64,000 bases of DNA from Branchipolynoe longqiensis (lineage: Eukaryota > Annelida > Polychaeta > Phyllodocida > Polynoidae), in NCBI GenBank assembly GCA_030323885.1, contig CM059199.1, positions 930,001 to 994,000 on the forward strand. Reading direction: 5' to 3'. Below, one piece after another: positions 20,161-31,512 of this stretch. The notes below the pieces were generated by a model. The model was not told the origin of the DNA and did not search any database. It saw only the letters and a list, made by a program, of their open reading frames with translations. Position numbers and translations under genes: made by a program. The first letter of the stretch is position 1; each line of letters opens with the position of its first letter.

Positions 20161-20204
20161 CCGCACGCAATTATAGCCTGTAGTCTTGTAAATCAGAATT
20201 TTAA

Positions 20205-20410
20205 ATTGAATGCATTGCACTCGGCTTCTACTTGTTCTAGCTCACTAACTGGGCTGGTCACACCCAGGTATGGAGTAAGGTTGCTCGCTCACTCTTGATG
20301 CAGTTGTTCACGAAGGGATCAGCTGCCATTGAGCTTCATGTCAAGTTTGATATGTTGTGAGCATCAAGCAGTCTCGGGTATAGGGTTTGCTGGTGGCCTG
20401 AGGAAGCTGA
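20205..20410. repeat. Dispersed 200-bp repeat, copy 1
   Basis: Phrases CTCGGCTTCT, GGAGTAAGGTTG, CTCACTCTTGATGCAGTTGT and TTGAGCTTCATGTCA recur at 21413-21610 in the same order and orientation. Family unknown. Confidence 0.75.
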
Positions 20411-20788
20411 ACTTCTTACATGTATACATCTTTTTATGGCCTAGAATTTCTAGAAATTATAGTTGGCGTCCCCGACCATGTGGTGCCCTTGCTGATTAAT
20501 ATTATATGTGATTTATATTCATATATGCATCTATATATGTAATGCATAGCGTATTAAGTATGCAAGTATAAAAATAAGTAAAGGAATATCACTTATTATT
20601 ATTATTGTTATCCTCCGTAAGATATGACACTTTACCGGTGGTGCCATCTCGCCCACCTCAGCTCCCCTGATGTTGACCAGTGTCAGTCACACCGGAGGAT
20701 ATTTGTTGTTTGTTCTCTTTATATAATTGTCTGGGTTTGTCCATATATACATCTTAGTTGGTAATTGCATTTCAATTACATAACAACC
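20411..20788. other. AT-rich unique DNA
   Basis: No supported feature. Confidence 0.4.
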
Positions 20789-21135
20789 AGATGGGATGGC
20801 CGAATGAGTTGAGCGTCCGTCTCCTGTTTTGAGAGATCAGGAGATCTGAACCCATGAGTTTGTGAGTTGGATTCCTGGTCGAGTCAAACCAATGACTTAA
20901 ACTTTGATACTTGTCGCTTCCTACCCTGGCGCTCGGCATTATTAGGAGAGGGCAGGGACTGGTTGGCTCAGTGTCAGGATAATGTGAGTGGGTGGGTTGT
21001 CAGGTCATGGTGCTGGCGGCCTGGTTTCCCAGTGGGGAAGCACTATAAAGTCGCCATGAGTGTGCACTGTCCCAAGTTGGTACACATCCTGGTATGACCT
21101 TTGGTGTTGCTAGGACGTAACGCAACAACAAACAA
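20789..21135 (+). mobile_element. SINE-A, full length, with perfect 12-bp target duplication
   Basis: The head GATGGGATGGCCGAATGAG is followed by a duplicated box B area, the body and the tail CCTGGTATGACCTTTGGTG ending in CAACAACAAACAA. CAATTACATAAC stands at 20773-20784 and again at 21136-21147, a clean target-site duplication. This supports recent insertion. Confidence 0.9.
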
Positions 21136-21181
21136 CAATTACATAACTATTAGTAACATAACTGCAACCTCAATGCCATCC

Positions 21182-21411
21182 CAGACGGGATGGCCAAATG
21201 AGTTAGAGCGTCAGTTTCCCGTGTGGTAGATCGTGGGGTCGTGGGTTCGAATCCTGGTCGAGTCAAACCAATGACCTAAAAATTGATACTTGTCGCTTCC
21301 TAGCCAGGCGCTCGGCATTATTAGGATAGGGCAAGGAGCAGTGGAATGAGGAAGACCAATCGCCTGCGACTGAAATTTCCCCTGCTTAAACAACTAATGT
21401 ACCAACAAAAA
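21182..21411 (+). mobile_element. SINE-A subfamily 2
   Basis: Clean head (CAGACGGGATGGCCAAATG, box B GTGGGTTCGAATCCTGG) and the subfamily-2 tail (GTGGAATGAGGAAGACCAAT, CTAATGTACCAACAAAA). A good reference copy for the family head. Confidence 0.9.
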
Positions 21412-21412
21412 T

Positions 21413-21615
21413 GCATTGTGCTCGGCTTCTGCTCCCTACTGGGCAGGTCTCACCCAGCCATGGAGTAAGGTTGGGAGCTCACTCTTGATGCAGTTGTTCA
21501 CAGAGGGATCAGATGTCATTGAGCTTCATGTCAGATGTGATGTGTTCTGATCGTCAAGCAGTGTCGCGCATACGGTTTGCTGGCGCCCTGGGAAAACTGA
21601 ACTTCGCCATTTTAA
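21413..21615. repeat. Dispersed 200-bp repeat, copy 2
   Basis: Matches 20205-20410 in order and orientation, with about one change in six bases by eye. Confidence 0.75.
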
Positions 21616-21743
21616 TTGCCGTCATACACATCTTGATTCCTTGGCATTTTGTTTAACGTTAATAGGTAAATATAAAACATTGCGAAAATTTGCGAAATCG
21701 CAGAGATATTTCATCCCTGTAATATTTTCTTGTTGAAATTGAC

Positions 21744-22173
21744 TACATAAAAGATTCACCCCATATTTGTAGTATAACTGAATCCCAATGTAGTCTAAAT
21801 ATGGGCGAAAATAGCTTTAGTATGGAAACAGGAAGTAGAATCCCTGGTTCCAGTATCAAATGGATACTTATATAGCCACAGATTTGGTGAAATGAGAGAG
21901 AATGCAAAAAGTCAAGATGGCGACCATAGAATGCCATCGATTTCACATTTAAAGTTCATTAAACAACATGTTTTATTATATTTTTCAAATCGAAAGTTGC
22001 GATTAAATAAATATTAAGATATATGTGAAGAATATATTTTGCTTCTTAAATTAAGAATTGATCTGCTCATTTTATTTACCGGGCAGGTAGATATTTTTCA
22101 CCAGCTTTTACATAGGGTTGGTATTCACCCCTTCTGTGGCTACCGCAGCAGTATGAGGTGAATCTTTTATCTA
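21744..22173 (+). mobile_element. MITE-3 copy with perfect 9-bp target duplication
   Basis: The ends TACATAAAAGATTCACCCC and GAGGTGAATCTTTTATCTA are inverted. GAAATTGAC lies at 21735-21743 and 22174-22182. It is 430 bp with the same interior landmarks as 18904-19311. An internal inverse of the terminal phrase (GTATTCACCCC near 22115) marks a subterminal repeat. Confidence 0.9.
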
Positions 22174-22182
22174 GAAATTGAC

Positions 22183-22720
22183 ATGCTTCAAAAATAACAA
22201 AGTAAACACTAGGAGCATTGTGTTGAAATGGACATGTTTATTATATAATAGATATATACATATATATATATCCACAGAATAGGTAGCCGTCAACATATAT
22301 ACATGAGGTATTCTGTATCAATACTGGTGTTGACAGTAGTCAGACTGAAATGTTGAGGGTCGGGTGGGGGGGGGGGGTACGCTCTAACTAGGGGTACATA
22401 CAGTTCATACAATTACCAGACGTCAGTTGGCGTATAGAGCCAATGGGTTTGAACGCTCAAACAAACAAAAAAAAAAAAAAAATTGTTGACCACACTCCAC
22501 ATTCTAGCTTCTGTGATTGATTGATTGATTGGTGGTTGCTTTACGCCGTGTCGGCAGCTTGGGCCATATTCACGACGAAGTCTAGCTTCTGTGATTCTGG
22601 CATTGTTCATAGCAGATATAAGCTGTATTCACACGGGCACAAGAGTAAAACGATCTAGGCAAAGCGTTTTACCTGAGGCGTTTATATAGTGAGGGGATAT
22701 TATTGCTTTTGTGTTGTTTT
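22183..22720. other. Unique DNA with short homopolymers
   Basis: A poly-G run (22366-22377) and a poly-A run (22467-22481) are present. A GATT tetranucleotide run (22517-22530) is followed by CCATATTCACGACG, a phrase also found near 1710. No gene. Confidence 0.4.
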
Positions 22721-22721
22721 T

Positions 22722-22872
22722 TGTGTGTTTTTTTTAATTGAGGCTGTATTTATACTGTCCATAGCATATAGGCCCGGGTACCCAGGCTTGTTTTCAATGC
22801 TGGCCAGTTGTAGTGTTGGTGTTATCTTATCACACAGTAGCTGCTGATAAGGTTTTTGATTGCATATTAATA
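22722..22872 (-). mobile_element. LINE-1f 3' end fragment
   Basis: The inverse of the LINE tail (GAGGCTGTATTTATACTGTCC, read across 22739-22760) and of the segment ending GATAAGACAACACC-type sequence match 15790-15930. It is heavily 5' truncated and keeps only about 150 bp. Confidence 0.85.
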
Positions 22873-22976
22873 CGCTATGCATCAAATATGTTAGTTATCC
22901 TCCCATTAGTATTGGCATTTATTATTGGCGCTATTTATTTAAAAGTAAAGAGGTAGTTTTTTCTTTGCAGTGATTC

Positions 22977-23331
22977 TTAAAGCTGCATAGTCCGATGAAA
23001 TATCAAATTTTCAAAACCAAACCAATTATCTAGATTTGATTTGACAGATCTAACTTAGATACTGATGCACTTATTAAGCATTTGTTTCTGCGTAGAAGGC
23101 AATACTGAGTCAATTTAACAGAACCTGTTACTGCAGAAGTCTATGGTGTCAGAGTTTTGGCAAGCTTGCCAAAACTGATTTTCCATGTTTGCACTCAAAA
23201 TCTCTCAAAAGTTTACAATTTAAAATAAAAGTAACTTTGAAGTAATGTGAAGTAGATACTAGTGATCGATCAAATATATTTATCTCAAAAGAAATACAGA
23301 ACTTCAGAACCATCGGACTATGCAACTTTAA
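22977..23331 (-). mobile_element. MITE-1 copy, intact ends
   Basis: TTAAAGCTGCATAGTCCGAT at the left and ATCGGACTATGCAACTTTAA at the right. 355 bp, with all landmarks (CTGCAGAAGTCTATGGTG, TTTGGCAAGCTTGCC). Confidence 0.95.
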
Positions 23332-23360
23332 ATTCAGATTCATGCTTGTTGGACCAGATG

Positions 23361-23714
23361 TTAAAGCTGCATAGTCCGATGAAGCATCACATTTTCAAAA
23401 CCAAAATAATTATTTAGATTTGATTCTACATATCTAACTTAGATACTGATGCACTTATTAAATATTTGTTTCTGTGTAGAAGGCAATACTGAGTCAATTT
23501 AACAGAACCTGTTACTGCAGAAGTCTATGGTGTCAGAGTTTTGGCAAGCTTCCCAAACTAATTTTCCATGTTTGCACTCCAAATATCTAAAAAGTTTACC
23601 ATTTAAAATAAAAGTAACTTTGAACTAATGTAAAGTAGACACTAGTGATCAATCTAATATTTTTATCTAAAAAAACCCACAGAAATCCAAAACCATCGGA
23701 CTATGCAACTTTAA
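23361..23714 (-). mobile_element. MITE-1 copy, intact ends, near-tandem with the previous one
   Basis: It has the same orientation and high identity to 22977-23331, with only 29 bases between them. Both ends are TTAA. Confidence 0.95.
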
Positions 23715-23848
23715 GGTAGCTAACGTATACTGCCAGGGCTATTTGAAAGAGCAAAATGAATTAATGTTTTGTTTAGTTTTTAGAGGATCTTATGATGCGT
23801 ACTTCGCCGCAAATATAATTGAGCACGTGTCTGTAATTAGATGTACAT

Positions 23849-24930
23849 TAAAGTTGCATAGTCCGATGGTTTTGAGTTTTTGGCATCATTTAAAAAAAGA
23901 TAATTATATTAGGTTCGTCAGTATTGTCTCTTTCACTTTAATTTGAAGGGACTTCTATTTTAAAGGGGTTAGCTTTGGAGATATTTGAAGTGGGGGGAAA
24001 TTCCATATAAACTTTGGTGTGCAGTATCGTCTCTTTCACTTTAATTTGAAGGGACTTTTATTTTAAAGGGGTCAGCTTTGGAGATATTTGAAGTGGGGGG
24101 ACATTCCATATAAACTTTGGTGTGCATTATCGTCTCTTTCACTTTAATTTGAAGGGACTTCTATTTTAAAGGGGTTAGCTTTGGAGATATTTGAAGTGGG
24201 GGGGACATTCCATATAAACTTTGGTGTGCAGTATCGTCTCTTTCACTTTAATTTGAAGGGACTTTTATTTTAAAGGGGTCAGCTTTGGAGATATTTGAAG
24301 TGGGGGGAAATTCCATATAAACTTTGGTGTGCAGTATCGTCTCTTTCACTTTAATTTGAAGGGACTTTTATTTTAAAGGGGTCAGCTTTGGAGATATTTG
24401 AAGTGGGGGGAAATTCCATATAAACTTTGGTGTGCAGTATCGTCTCTTTCACTTTAATTTGAAGGGACTTTTATTTTAAAGGGGTCAGCTTTGGAGATAT
24501 TTGAAGTGGGGGGAAATTCCATATAAACTTTGGTGTGCAGTATCGTCTCTTTCACTTTAATTTGAAGGGACTTTTATTTTAAAGGGGTTAGCTTTGGAGA
24601 TATTTGAAGTGGGGGGAAATTCCATATAAACTTTGGTGTGCAGTATCGTCTCTTTCACTTTAATTTGAAGGGACTTTTATTTTAAAGGGGTCAGCTTTGG
24701 AGATATTTGAAGTGGGGGAAATTCCATATAAACTTTGGTGTGCAGTATCGTCTCTTTCACTTTAATTTGAAGGGACTTTTATTTTAAAGGGGTCAGCTTT
24801 GGAGATATTTGATGTGGGGGGGACATTCCATATAAACTTTGGTGTGCATGTCGGAATGCTGGCCATCATAGGATTCAGTAGTAACCCGTTCTATTCAAAT
24901 AATTTAGTCTTCCCTCTATGCATCAATTAA
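23849..24930 (+). mobile_element. MITE-1-related element with internal satellite expansion
   Basis: A left end TTAAAGTTGCATAGTCCGAT at 23849 and MITE-1 subterminal sequence lead into nine tandem units. After the array the MITE-like order resumes (GTCGGAATGCTGGCCATCAT, TAGTAACCCGTTCT). The right end is decayed or lost near 24930. Confidence 0.75.
23921..24850. repeat. 103-bp satellite, nine units, inside a MITE
   Basis: Units start with CGTCTCTTTCACTTTAATTT at about 23922, 24027, 24130, 24233, 24338, 24441, 24543, 24646 and 24750. Each contains AAGGGACTTTTATTTTAAAG, GGAGATATTTGAAGTGGGGG and CCATATAAACTTTGGTGTGC. Units differ by only a few bases, so the expansion is recent. The unit is itself MITE-1 interior sequence. 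Confidence 0.95.
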
Positions 24931-25194
24931 CAATTAATGAGGGCACCAGTTTCTAATCTGGCTATCTAAGGGGTCGACCAAACTTGACAACATGTTCACG
25001 GTCATACAAAGCGTATGACCGGGGGAGGGGGGTCGTCTGTAAAGTATGACTTTTAGCATTTAATAAAATGATGGTTTTTTTTGTTGGTGATACTTTTTTC
25101 AGGTGGGTGGCACTGTAGTAGACTGCACTGGCTTCTTTCTGACAAGGAGCTAAATAGAAAGGTAAGTGTGCATAGGGTGATTGCATCAGGGTGC
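24931..25194. other. Unique DNA
   Basis: Short frames only. Nothing recognised. Confidence 0.4.
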
Positions 25195-25300
25195 CGAAGT
25201 AGTCTAATAGTTAACACACTATCTCTGGAATAGCAAGACATATGGGTTCGAATCATGCGCTAGGCATAATATTGTTCATTTTCATCACACCCCAAGGTAG
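25195..25300 (+). mobile_element. tRNA-like head fragment
   Basis: GTGCCGAAGTAGTCTAATAG resembles a box A region and GGGTTCGAATCATGCG a box B, 40 bases apart. The following sequence does not match SINE-A or SINE-B. It could be a decayed SINE head or a tRNA pseudogene. Confidence 0.4.
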
Positions 25301-25306
25301 TACACG

Positions 25307-25442
25307 AGGCTAGGTAGCGACACCTGTCCATTTTAATGTTTTTGGTTTGACTCAACCATGGTTCGAAACCTTGGGGTTTGAATACCATGACCTCCCAAAA
25401 TGGGAGGCGGGCGCTCAACTCCTTTGGCTATGCCGTCTGGGT
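25307..25442 (-). mobile_element. SINE-A head fragment
   Basis: The inverse start of the SINE-A body (AGGCTAGGTAGCGACA) and head (GTTTGACTCAACCATGGTTC, ATGCCGTCTGG) are present with a small internal duplication near 25365. Confidence 0.7.
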
Positions 25443-26160
25443 CTGTAGTAAAATGTTGATGTGTATTACTTTGGGGGTAGGGGAGGGTCTGGAAAGTAGT
25501 ACTTGCGGTACTACCTTCAAAATGTTGAAAACTTTGGACGACCCCTAAGATAACATGTTTTTGTTTCGAAGAGTTGGTGCTTTCGTCGAACTATGTAGCT
25601 TTGCAATCTCTCATAGAACCCAGCCTCCTTCTGGAGCTGTTTTAGTGGATGAATGGTGTAGGACAGGAAGTGCTTGTCAACTGAGCAAGTGCTCTTTGAG
25701 ACAGATGAGTGCATTGAGTGTGCACTCATGTGGAAACTCATGACTCATTATCTCTGAGGTCAAGAACTCGGCGCCATGCACAGAAATCGTGTATAAAGGG
25801 GTCAATCAACCACTGGAATTGTCACAGCTAAATCAGCCTCAAATTAAACCACTCCAGTTACTGATAAGTGATTGCCTAGAAGTTAAGGAAACCAATATCG
25901 AGTCTTTGAAGAAAATTGAACCCTAAGACAATAATATCAAATCTTAGAAGAAAATATGAACTTGAGAAAATATATCAAATCTTAGAAGAAAATGTAACCC
26001 TGAGAAATTAATATCAAATCTTAGAAGAAAATTGAGCTTAATTTCAAAGTCATCTTATGCTCCTAATTGCATAATTGCATTTGAACAAGGCTATAGGGCT
26101 GGAGTGTGATTATAATGGGAAACGGGCCACGAGGGCCAGCCACTATCGGGCATCCAATTC
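25443..26160. other. Unique DNA with a short internal repeat
   Basis: A phrase ATATCAAATCTTAGAAGAAA occurs three times at about 30-45-bp spacing (25935-26035). I see no gene; the 60-75-codon frames overlap on both strands and have no domain. Confidence 0.4.
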
Positions 26161-26167
26161 TTGTAAT

Positions 26168-26245
26168 TTTTGTATATATATATATATATAATCCACCACT
26201 TCACGTCACACTCCGCTAACCCTACTCCAGCCCTGTATACATATT

Positions 26246-26285
<40 letters not shown>

Positions 26286-26520
26286 AATATGTATACACGC
26301 AAATGTGCATATAACTATATTTATATATACATATATATTCATGGAAATATATATATATATATATTTATTTATACATAGACATATTTATACATAAATATGT
26401 GATTATAGTGATATAGACATACTTATGTATACATATATATTATATGTTTATATATATATTTATATATATGAATATACATATGAATGTATGTTCATGTATA
26501 TATGGATATTCATATATATA
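26168..26520. repeat. TA-rich microsatellite block
   Basis: Several (TA)n runs (26170-26190, 26245-26282) with ATATGTATAC interruptions form imperfect palindromes. Confidence 0.85.
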
Positions 26521-26522
26521 TA

Positions 26523-26999
26523 TGAGTCAGCCTCACGAAAATGGGCCAATCGGTGGTCAATTGAAGATGTCGGCGTCGCAATTCTTAAAAGTGTAGTGCA
26601 TTTCTTTGTTTCCTATTAAATTATCCTAGAACCAAATGAGGTTGTTGTATTATCTTGACCTTTACATTCAGGATAAATTTAAAGACTTTCCAACACCTCC
26701 CTCAATGCTAAACTATAATTATACCGATCGACGCCGACATCCAATGATCGACGACGACAACTTTACCAGATGTTGGCGTCACAATTCTTAAAGTGTAGTG
26801 CATTTTTTTGTTTTATATTAAATTATCCTAGAAACAAATTAGTTTGTTGTATTTTCTCGACCTTTACATTCAGGATCAATTTAAGGACCTTCCAACACCT
26901 CTGTCAATGCTAAACTATAATTATGCTGTTCAACGCCGACATCCAATGATCGATGCCGACAACTTCCTCCAATTGGCCCACTTTCGTGAGGCTGACCCA
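26523..26999. mobile_element. MITE-7 copy (GTCAGCCTCACGAAA ends)
   Basis: The left end GAGTCAGCCTCACGAAAATG faces the right end CTTTCGTGAGGCTGACCC, set in TA repeats. The interior holds two tandem copies of a ~205-bp unit (ATTCTTAAAAGTGTAGTGC; TTACATTCAGGAT; GCCGACATCCA). A second copy with the same layout is at 27692-28167. Confidence 0.85.
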
Positions 27000-27281
27000 T
27001 ATATACATTCATATATATTTATACAGAAATATGTATATATAGTTATCTTCAGATTTGTATGTGTACACATATAGTTATATGGTCATATATATCATATTGT
27101 TTTCTAGATATTTGTGCATATACATACATATATATGCATATATTGTTCTGTATACATTAGATTTATACCAGATTTTCTCGAGAACCTCAGAGCGTGCTGC
27201 TTGACTGAAACCCAAAGCATAATGTGCGTATTCACCCTCCACAACCACACATTTCCATCAACTCACGAGATTTAGGCCATG
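27000..27281. other. TA-rich and unique DNA
   Basis: TATATA-rich to about 27150, then unique sequence without a supported feature. Confidence 0.4.
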
Positions 27282-27403
27282 CTTCTTATGCCAAGTACAC
27301 ACCTACCGTATAGGATTCGCGCACTTAAACTCGCGACTCGACCCGACCCGCTTAAAACTGAAAAAGGACCGATTCCTTTTTCGAATCGCGAATCGCAATC
27401 GTA

Positions 27404-27565
27404 AGCTAGGTACACACCTACCGTTTTAGCCCTAAAAATGAGTTTTTAGTCGTGAATCGCAATCGGTAGGTGTGCTAGGGTAGTGCACACCTCACGACTT
27501 TTGGGCAGTTTTAGATCGTATATGGTAGGTGGGTGCGGAAAAATGGTAGGTGTGTACCTAGCATT
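27404..27565. mobile_element. Fold-back element F4 (word CACACCTACC / AATCGC)
   Basis: The left end GCTAGGTACACACCTACCG and right end GGTAGGTGTGTACCTAGC are near-perfect inverses. AATCGCAATCG and GTAGGTG words recur inside. The segment 27285-27403 (CCAAGTACACACCTACCG, GAATCGCGAATCGCAATCG) looks like a partial sister placed directly before it. Confidence 0.6.
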
Positions 27566-27691
27566 ACACAATAACCATGAGCCATGCGCATTTACGAAGA
27601 GTTTGCAAGTTTACATTGATATTCTTAAACATCACTGCCGATATAGGGTTGGGTTATAGACGGTATAACGCTTATATGTATATAATATATA

Positions 27692-28167
27692 TGAGTCAGC
27701 CTCACGAAAACGGGCCAATCGGTGGTCAAGTGAAGACGTCGGCGTCGCACTTCTTAAAAGTGTAGTGCATTTCTTTGTTTCATATTAAATTACCCTAGAA
27801 ACAAATAAGGTTGTTGTATTTTCTCGACCTTTACATTCAGGATAAATTTAAGGACTTTCCAACACCTCTGTCAATGCTAAACTATAATTATACTTATCGA
27901 CGCCGACATCCAATGATCAACGCCGACAACTTTAACAGATGTTGGCGTCACAATTCTTAAAGTCTAGTGCATTTCTTTATTTTATATTAAATTATCCTAG
28001 AAACAAATAAGGTTGTTGTATTTTCTCTACCTTTACATTCAGGATAAATTTAAGGACTTTCCAACACCTCTGTCAAAGCTAAATTATAATTATACCAATC
28101 GATGCCGACATCCATGCTCGACGCCGACAGCTTTCCCCAATTGGCCTCTTTTCGTGATCCTGACCCA
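27692..28167. mobile_element. MITE-7 copy
   Basis: Same ends and internal duplication as 26523-26999, inserted in ATATAT. The right end is slightly changed (TTTTCGTGATCCTGACCC). Confidence 0.85.
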
Positions 28168-28194
28168 TATATATATATATATATTATCATACAT

Positions 28195-28450
28195 GGGCCT
28201 GTCTCAAAAGGTGACAATTCTTCTTTTTGTTGGTCCATTGTAGCGATTGACACAAAACAGCACAGAAACGGTTACACTGAAAACACAAGGAGATTTGCTT
28301 CAAATCAATATGTATTCTATTGGGATTATGAAACACCATGTAAAAACCAAATCACTTTATCCTGAGCAAATGCATAAGCAGATAGCATGTTGATCGTTAC
28401 AATGGACAAAGTTTTGTCCCATATTGCTTAGCACCTTTTGAGACAGTCTC
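28195..28450. mobile_element. MITE-4 copy
   Basis: The left end GGGCCTGTCTCAAAAGGTG and right end CACCTTTTGAGACAGTCTC are flanked by TA-rich DNA. It matches 4608-4861 throughout, in the same orientation. Confidence 0.9.
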
Positions 28451-29161
28451 CTATATATATAACATCTGACACTTTTAGATAACTTTAATCTTGTAACTAA
28501 CTTTAATCGATACTGCTCCATGGCGCCCCCCCCCCTCCCCCTCAAGTGGCGCCCTGAGCACATGCCATACCTGCCATGCCCTAGGTATGCCACCGTATAT
28601 ACACGTCTAGCTGTTTTGTGGAACTGCTCTAACGATTAGTCCTACGCTGTCTTGCGCTTAGCAGTGTTGGAAAAGTTGTTATAATTTAGCCATCACAAGA
28701 TAATGTCAGCAGACACTTGACACACGCTATAGGCATACCTACAAAGTACTGGCAGATAAAAAAATGCATTTCACCGATTAACCTCTTAGTCGTAAGCAGT
28801 CTACAATCTCTAATAGATTAATTGAATCCCGCCTCCAATTTCTACCCTAATACTTTAATACTTAATAATAGTAATTCCCGATTTATTTCAAGAATGGACC
28901 ATTCCTGTCTTGCGTCATAAGCCTTGCTGTTTCTCCACATTGTGTTTATGATATACCTCGTCTCTTTACTATACGATGATAATTATCTATCGGAGAATAC
29001 AATGCACAATTGGGGACAATCATTCAGCTGTGGTTGATTACACATACACATCAAGTTTACCTCCAGTTCGACTACAATCAATTTACTCCTCTCCTAATAA
29101 GACATTTAAGATTTGGGGATTGATGTTTCTGCAGTTGGTATTGAATATAATCTTCTAACAA
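28451..29161. other. Unique DNA
   Basis: No reading frame with a recognisable domain. A poly-C run lies near 28527-28540. Confidence 0.4.
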
Positions 29162-29514
29162 TTAAAGTTGCAAAGTCCGATGGTTTTGAATTTCTGCCAT
29201 TTTTCTGAGATAAATATATTTAATTGGTTGTTATAACCTACCTTACTTTAGTTTGAAGTAACTTTCTTTTTGAATGGCTAACTTTTGAGATATTTGAAGT
29301 GCAAACATCATACATTGATTTTGGCAAGCATGCCAAAACTTTCACCGTAGGCTTATGCAGTAACGGGTTCTGTTAAATTGACTCAGTATGCCCTTCTATG
29401 TGGCAACACATGTTTAATAAGTGCACCAATATCTAAGTTAGATATGTAGAATAAAATCTAGGTCAATGTTTTTGTTTTGAAAATTTGATGCTTCATCGGA
29501 CTATGCAGCTTTAA
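29162..29514 (+). mobile_element. MITE-1 copy
   Basis: TTAAAGTTGCAAAGTCCGAT left, ATCGGACTATGCAGCTTTAA right; 353 bp with standard interior. Confidence 0.95.
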
Positions 29515-29833
29515 GTAGTTTACACGTACACTCTGAATGTACCGTGTTTGTTTATTTAAATATCCTGACAATTCTTACAGGGGTCTCTATTTTGTTGTTG
29601 TTGTAACAATTAACTACAACACACCTAATCCTCTCCGGAAATAAAATATATGAGTTTGAAATCGTTTTTGCTATATTTCTATTGAATAGAATATGCTAAG
29701 CATTAGATAGCTTGCAAATTACAGTATGATTTTATGACGCATATTCCCCTAATTTAGCAAGCAATCGCCGAAATTCTTGCAATTAAATTAGTGTTGTTGG
29801 TGCATAGGTGTATTCCCATGCCATTCACTATTA

Positions 29834-29870
<37 letters not shown>

Positions 29871-30130
29871 CCTGTAGAAACATGCATTATTAATAGGATA
29901 TACAATCTTTATGTTTACATAAGTGATAGACCTACGCTTACTGTCGGCAGACTACACCCAATGCGTACACAACAAACACAGAACATTGAAACATTGGGTC
30001 AGCATTGCTTCTGCCTAGCGTCTGCCAACGATAATACCGTATAAACGTACAATATAACACTATTCAATAAACACCCATGCATGTTATCCGTCAAACTACA
30101 ACCTTTCTCCATCAGAAAATTTATTCACGG
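29515..30130. other. Unique DNA with an (ATT)n run
   Basis: An uninterrupted trinucleotide ATT run covers about 29835-29870. No gene. Confidence 0.5.
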
Positions 30131-30149
30131 CTTGTGTCAAACCGATTGC

Positions 30150-30447
30150 CATATATATTATATATATGTGTATATATAATATATATATATGCATATATCA
30201 TATATATATGCATATATAATATATATAAATTATAATGTATATGTGTACATATGCATGCATATGCTATATATACCATATATATAGTGCATATATATGCCAT
30301 ATATATGCCATATATAGGATATGTATACCATATATATGCCATATATACCATACATATGCCATATATACCATATATATGGCCATACACTGACCATATATCT
30401 AGTATGTTCACACTGCTAATGCTATAGGTGTTAAGTGAAGTTAATAT

Positions 30448-30485
<38 letters not shown>

Positions 30486-30850
30486 ATATAATGATATATA
30501 TACCATATATCTGCCATATTTATGCCATATATACCATATATATGGGCATACACTGACCATATATCTAGTATGTTCACACTGCTAATGATATACGTGTTAG
30601 GTGAAGTTAATATATGCCATATATATGTCATATATATATGCCATATATATACCATATATATGGACATACACTCACCATATATCTAGTATGTTCACACTGC
30701 TAATGATATACGTGTTAGGTGAAGTTAATATATGCCATATATATGTCATATATATATATATTTATGCCATATACATACCATATATATGGACATACACTCA
30801 CCATATATCTAGTATGTTCACACTGCTAATACTATAGGTGTTCTGTTATC
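30150..30850. repeat. TA-rich ~120-bp satellite rich in CCATATATGG palindromes
   Basis: The anchor CATATATCTAGTATGTTCAC followed by ACTGCTAAT recurs at about 30392, 30559, 30679 and 30803. Between anchors lie strings of GCCATATATGCC and ACCATATATATGG, which are self-complementary. Frames are Tyr/Ile/His artefacts. Confidence 0.85.
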
Positions 30851-31437
30851 CAAAGGGAAGCTTGAACTGGTCTTAATTAATACCACTCGAGCAAGGTTTT
30901 AATCCCCACCTCACTCAGCAAAGGGTACCTACCCTCATAATAAAGTGTGCATGCGTTGCACCGTCACTAGCACCACAGAACATTGTCCCAACATTGAACC
31001 AACGTCATGTGTTAGGTCTACAAAAGGGCCCTAAATAGGCCCTCGTCTCGTCTGAATTCCTCCTACGCCCTTCAGCCCAAAACCTTAACTGTCTCCACGT
31101 ATACATTGAGAGAGCGTTGTGTAGACCAGATGTCAAACTCCCTCGTAACAGCAATGGGTCTTCACAACGATGACTGCGCCACAATTAAGGTAATGAGACT
31201 TAATTAGTTCTGATACAGAAAACGTAACCAAATACCTGAGCGTTCGTGCCATGGTAATGTTTACAAATACGTAACGTGCACTTTTATAATGTATTATAAA
31301 ATCTGCTTAATGCAACATCATCAATAACATTAACAAACAACACCCACATGTTGTCACTAGACAATGTAACTCAACCAATAATAGCAACCCGAATACAGAG
31401 GAAGGTGTACATTGTTTGTTCCTCCTTCCATTATCGG
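30851..31437. other. Unique DNA
   Basis: No supported feature. Confidence 0.4.
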
Positions 31438-31457
31438 GATATATATATATATATATA

Positions 31458-31510
<53 letters not shown>
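31438..31510. repeat. (TA)n microsatellite
   Basis: A nearly perfect TA run of about 70 bp, broken once by TTAATA. MITE-4 sits at its right edge. Confidence 0.95.

Positions 31511-31512
<2 letters not shown>

Noticed and set aside
21182..21260. Possible functional tRNA gene (box A and box B present)
   Set aside because: The same head is followed by the SINE-A body in more than fifteen places, and no full cloverleaf with a paired acceptor stem was apparent. It is a tRNA-derived SINE head.
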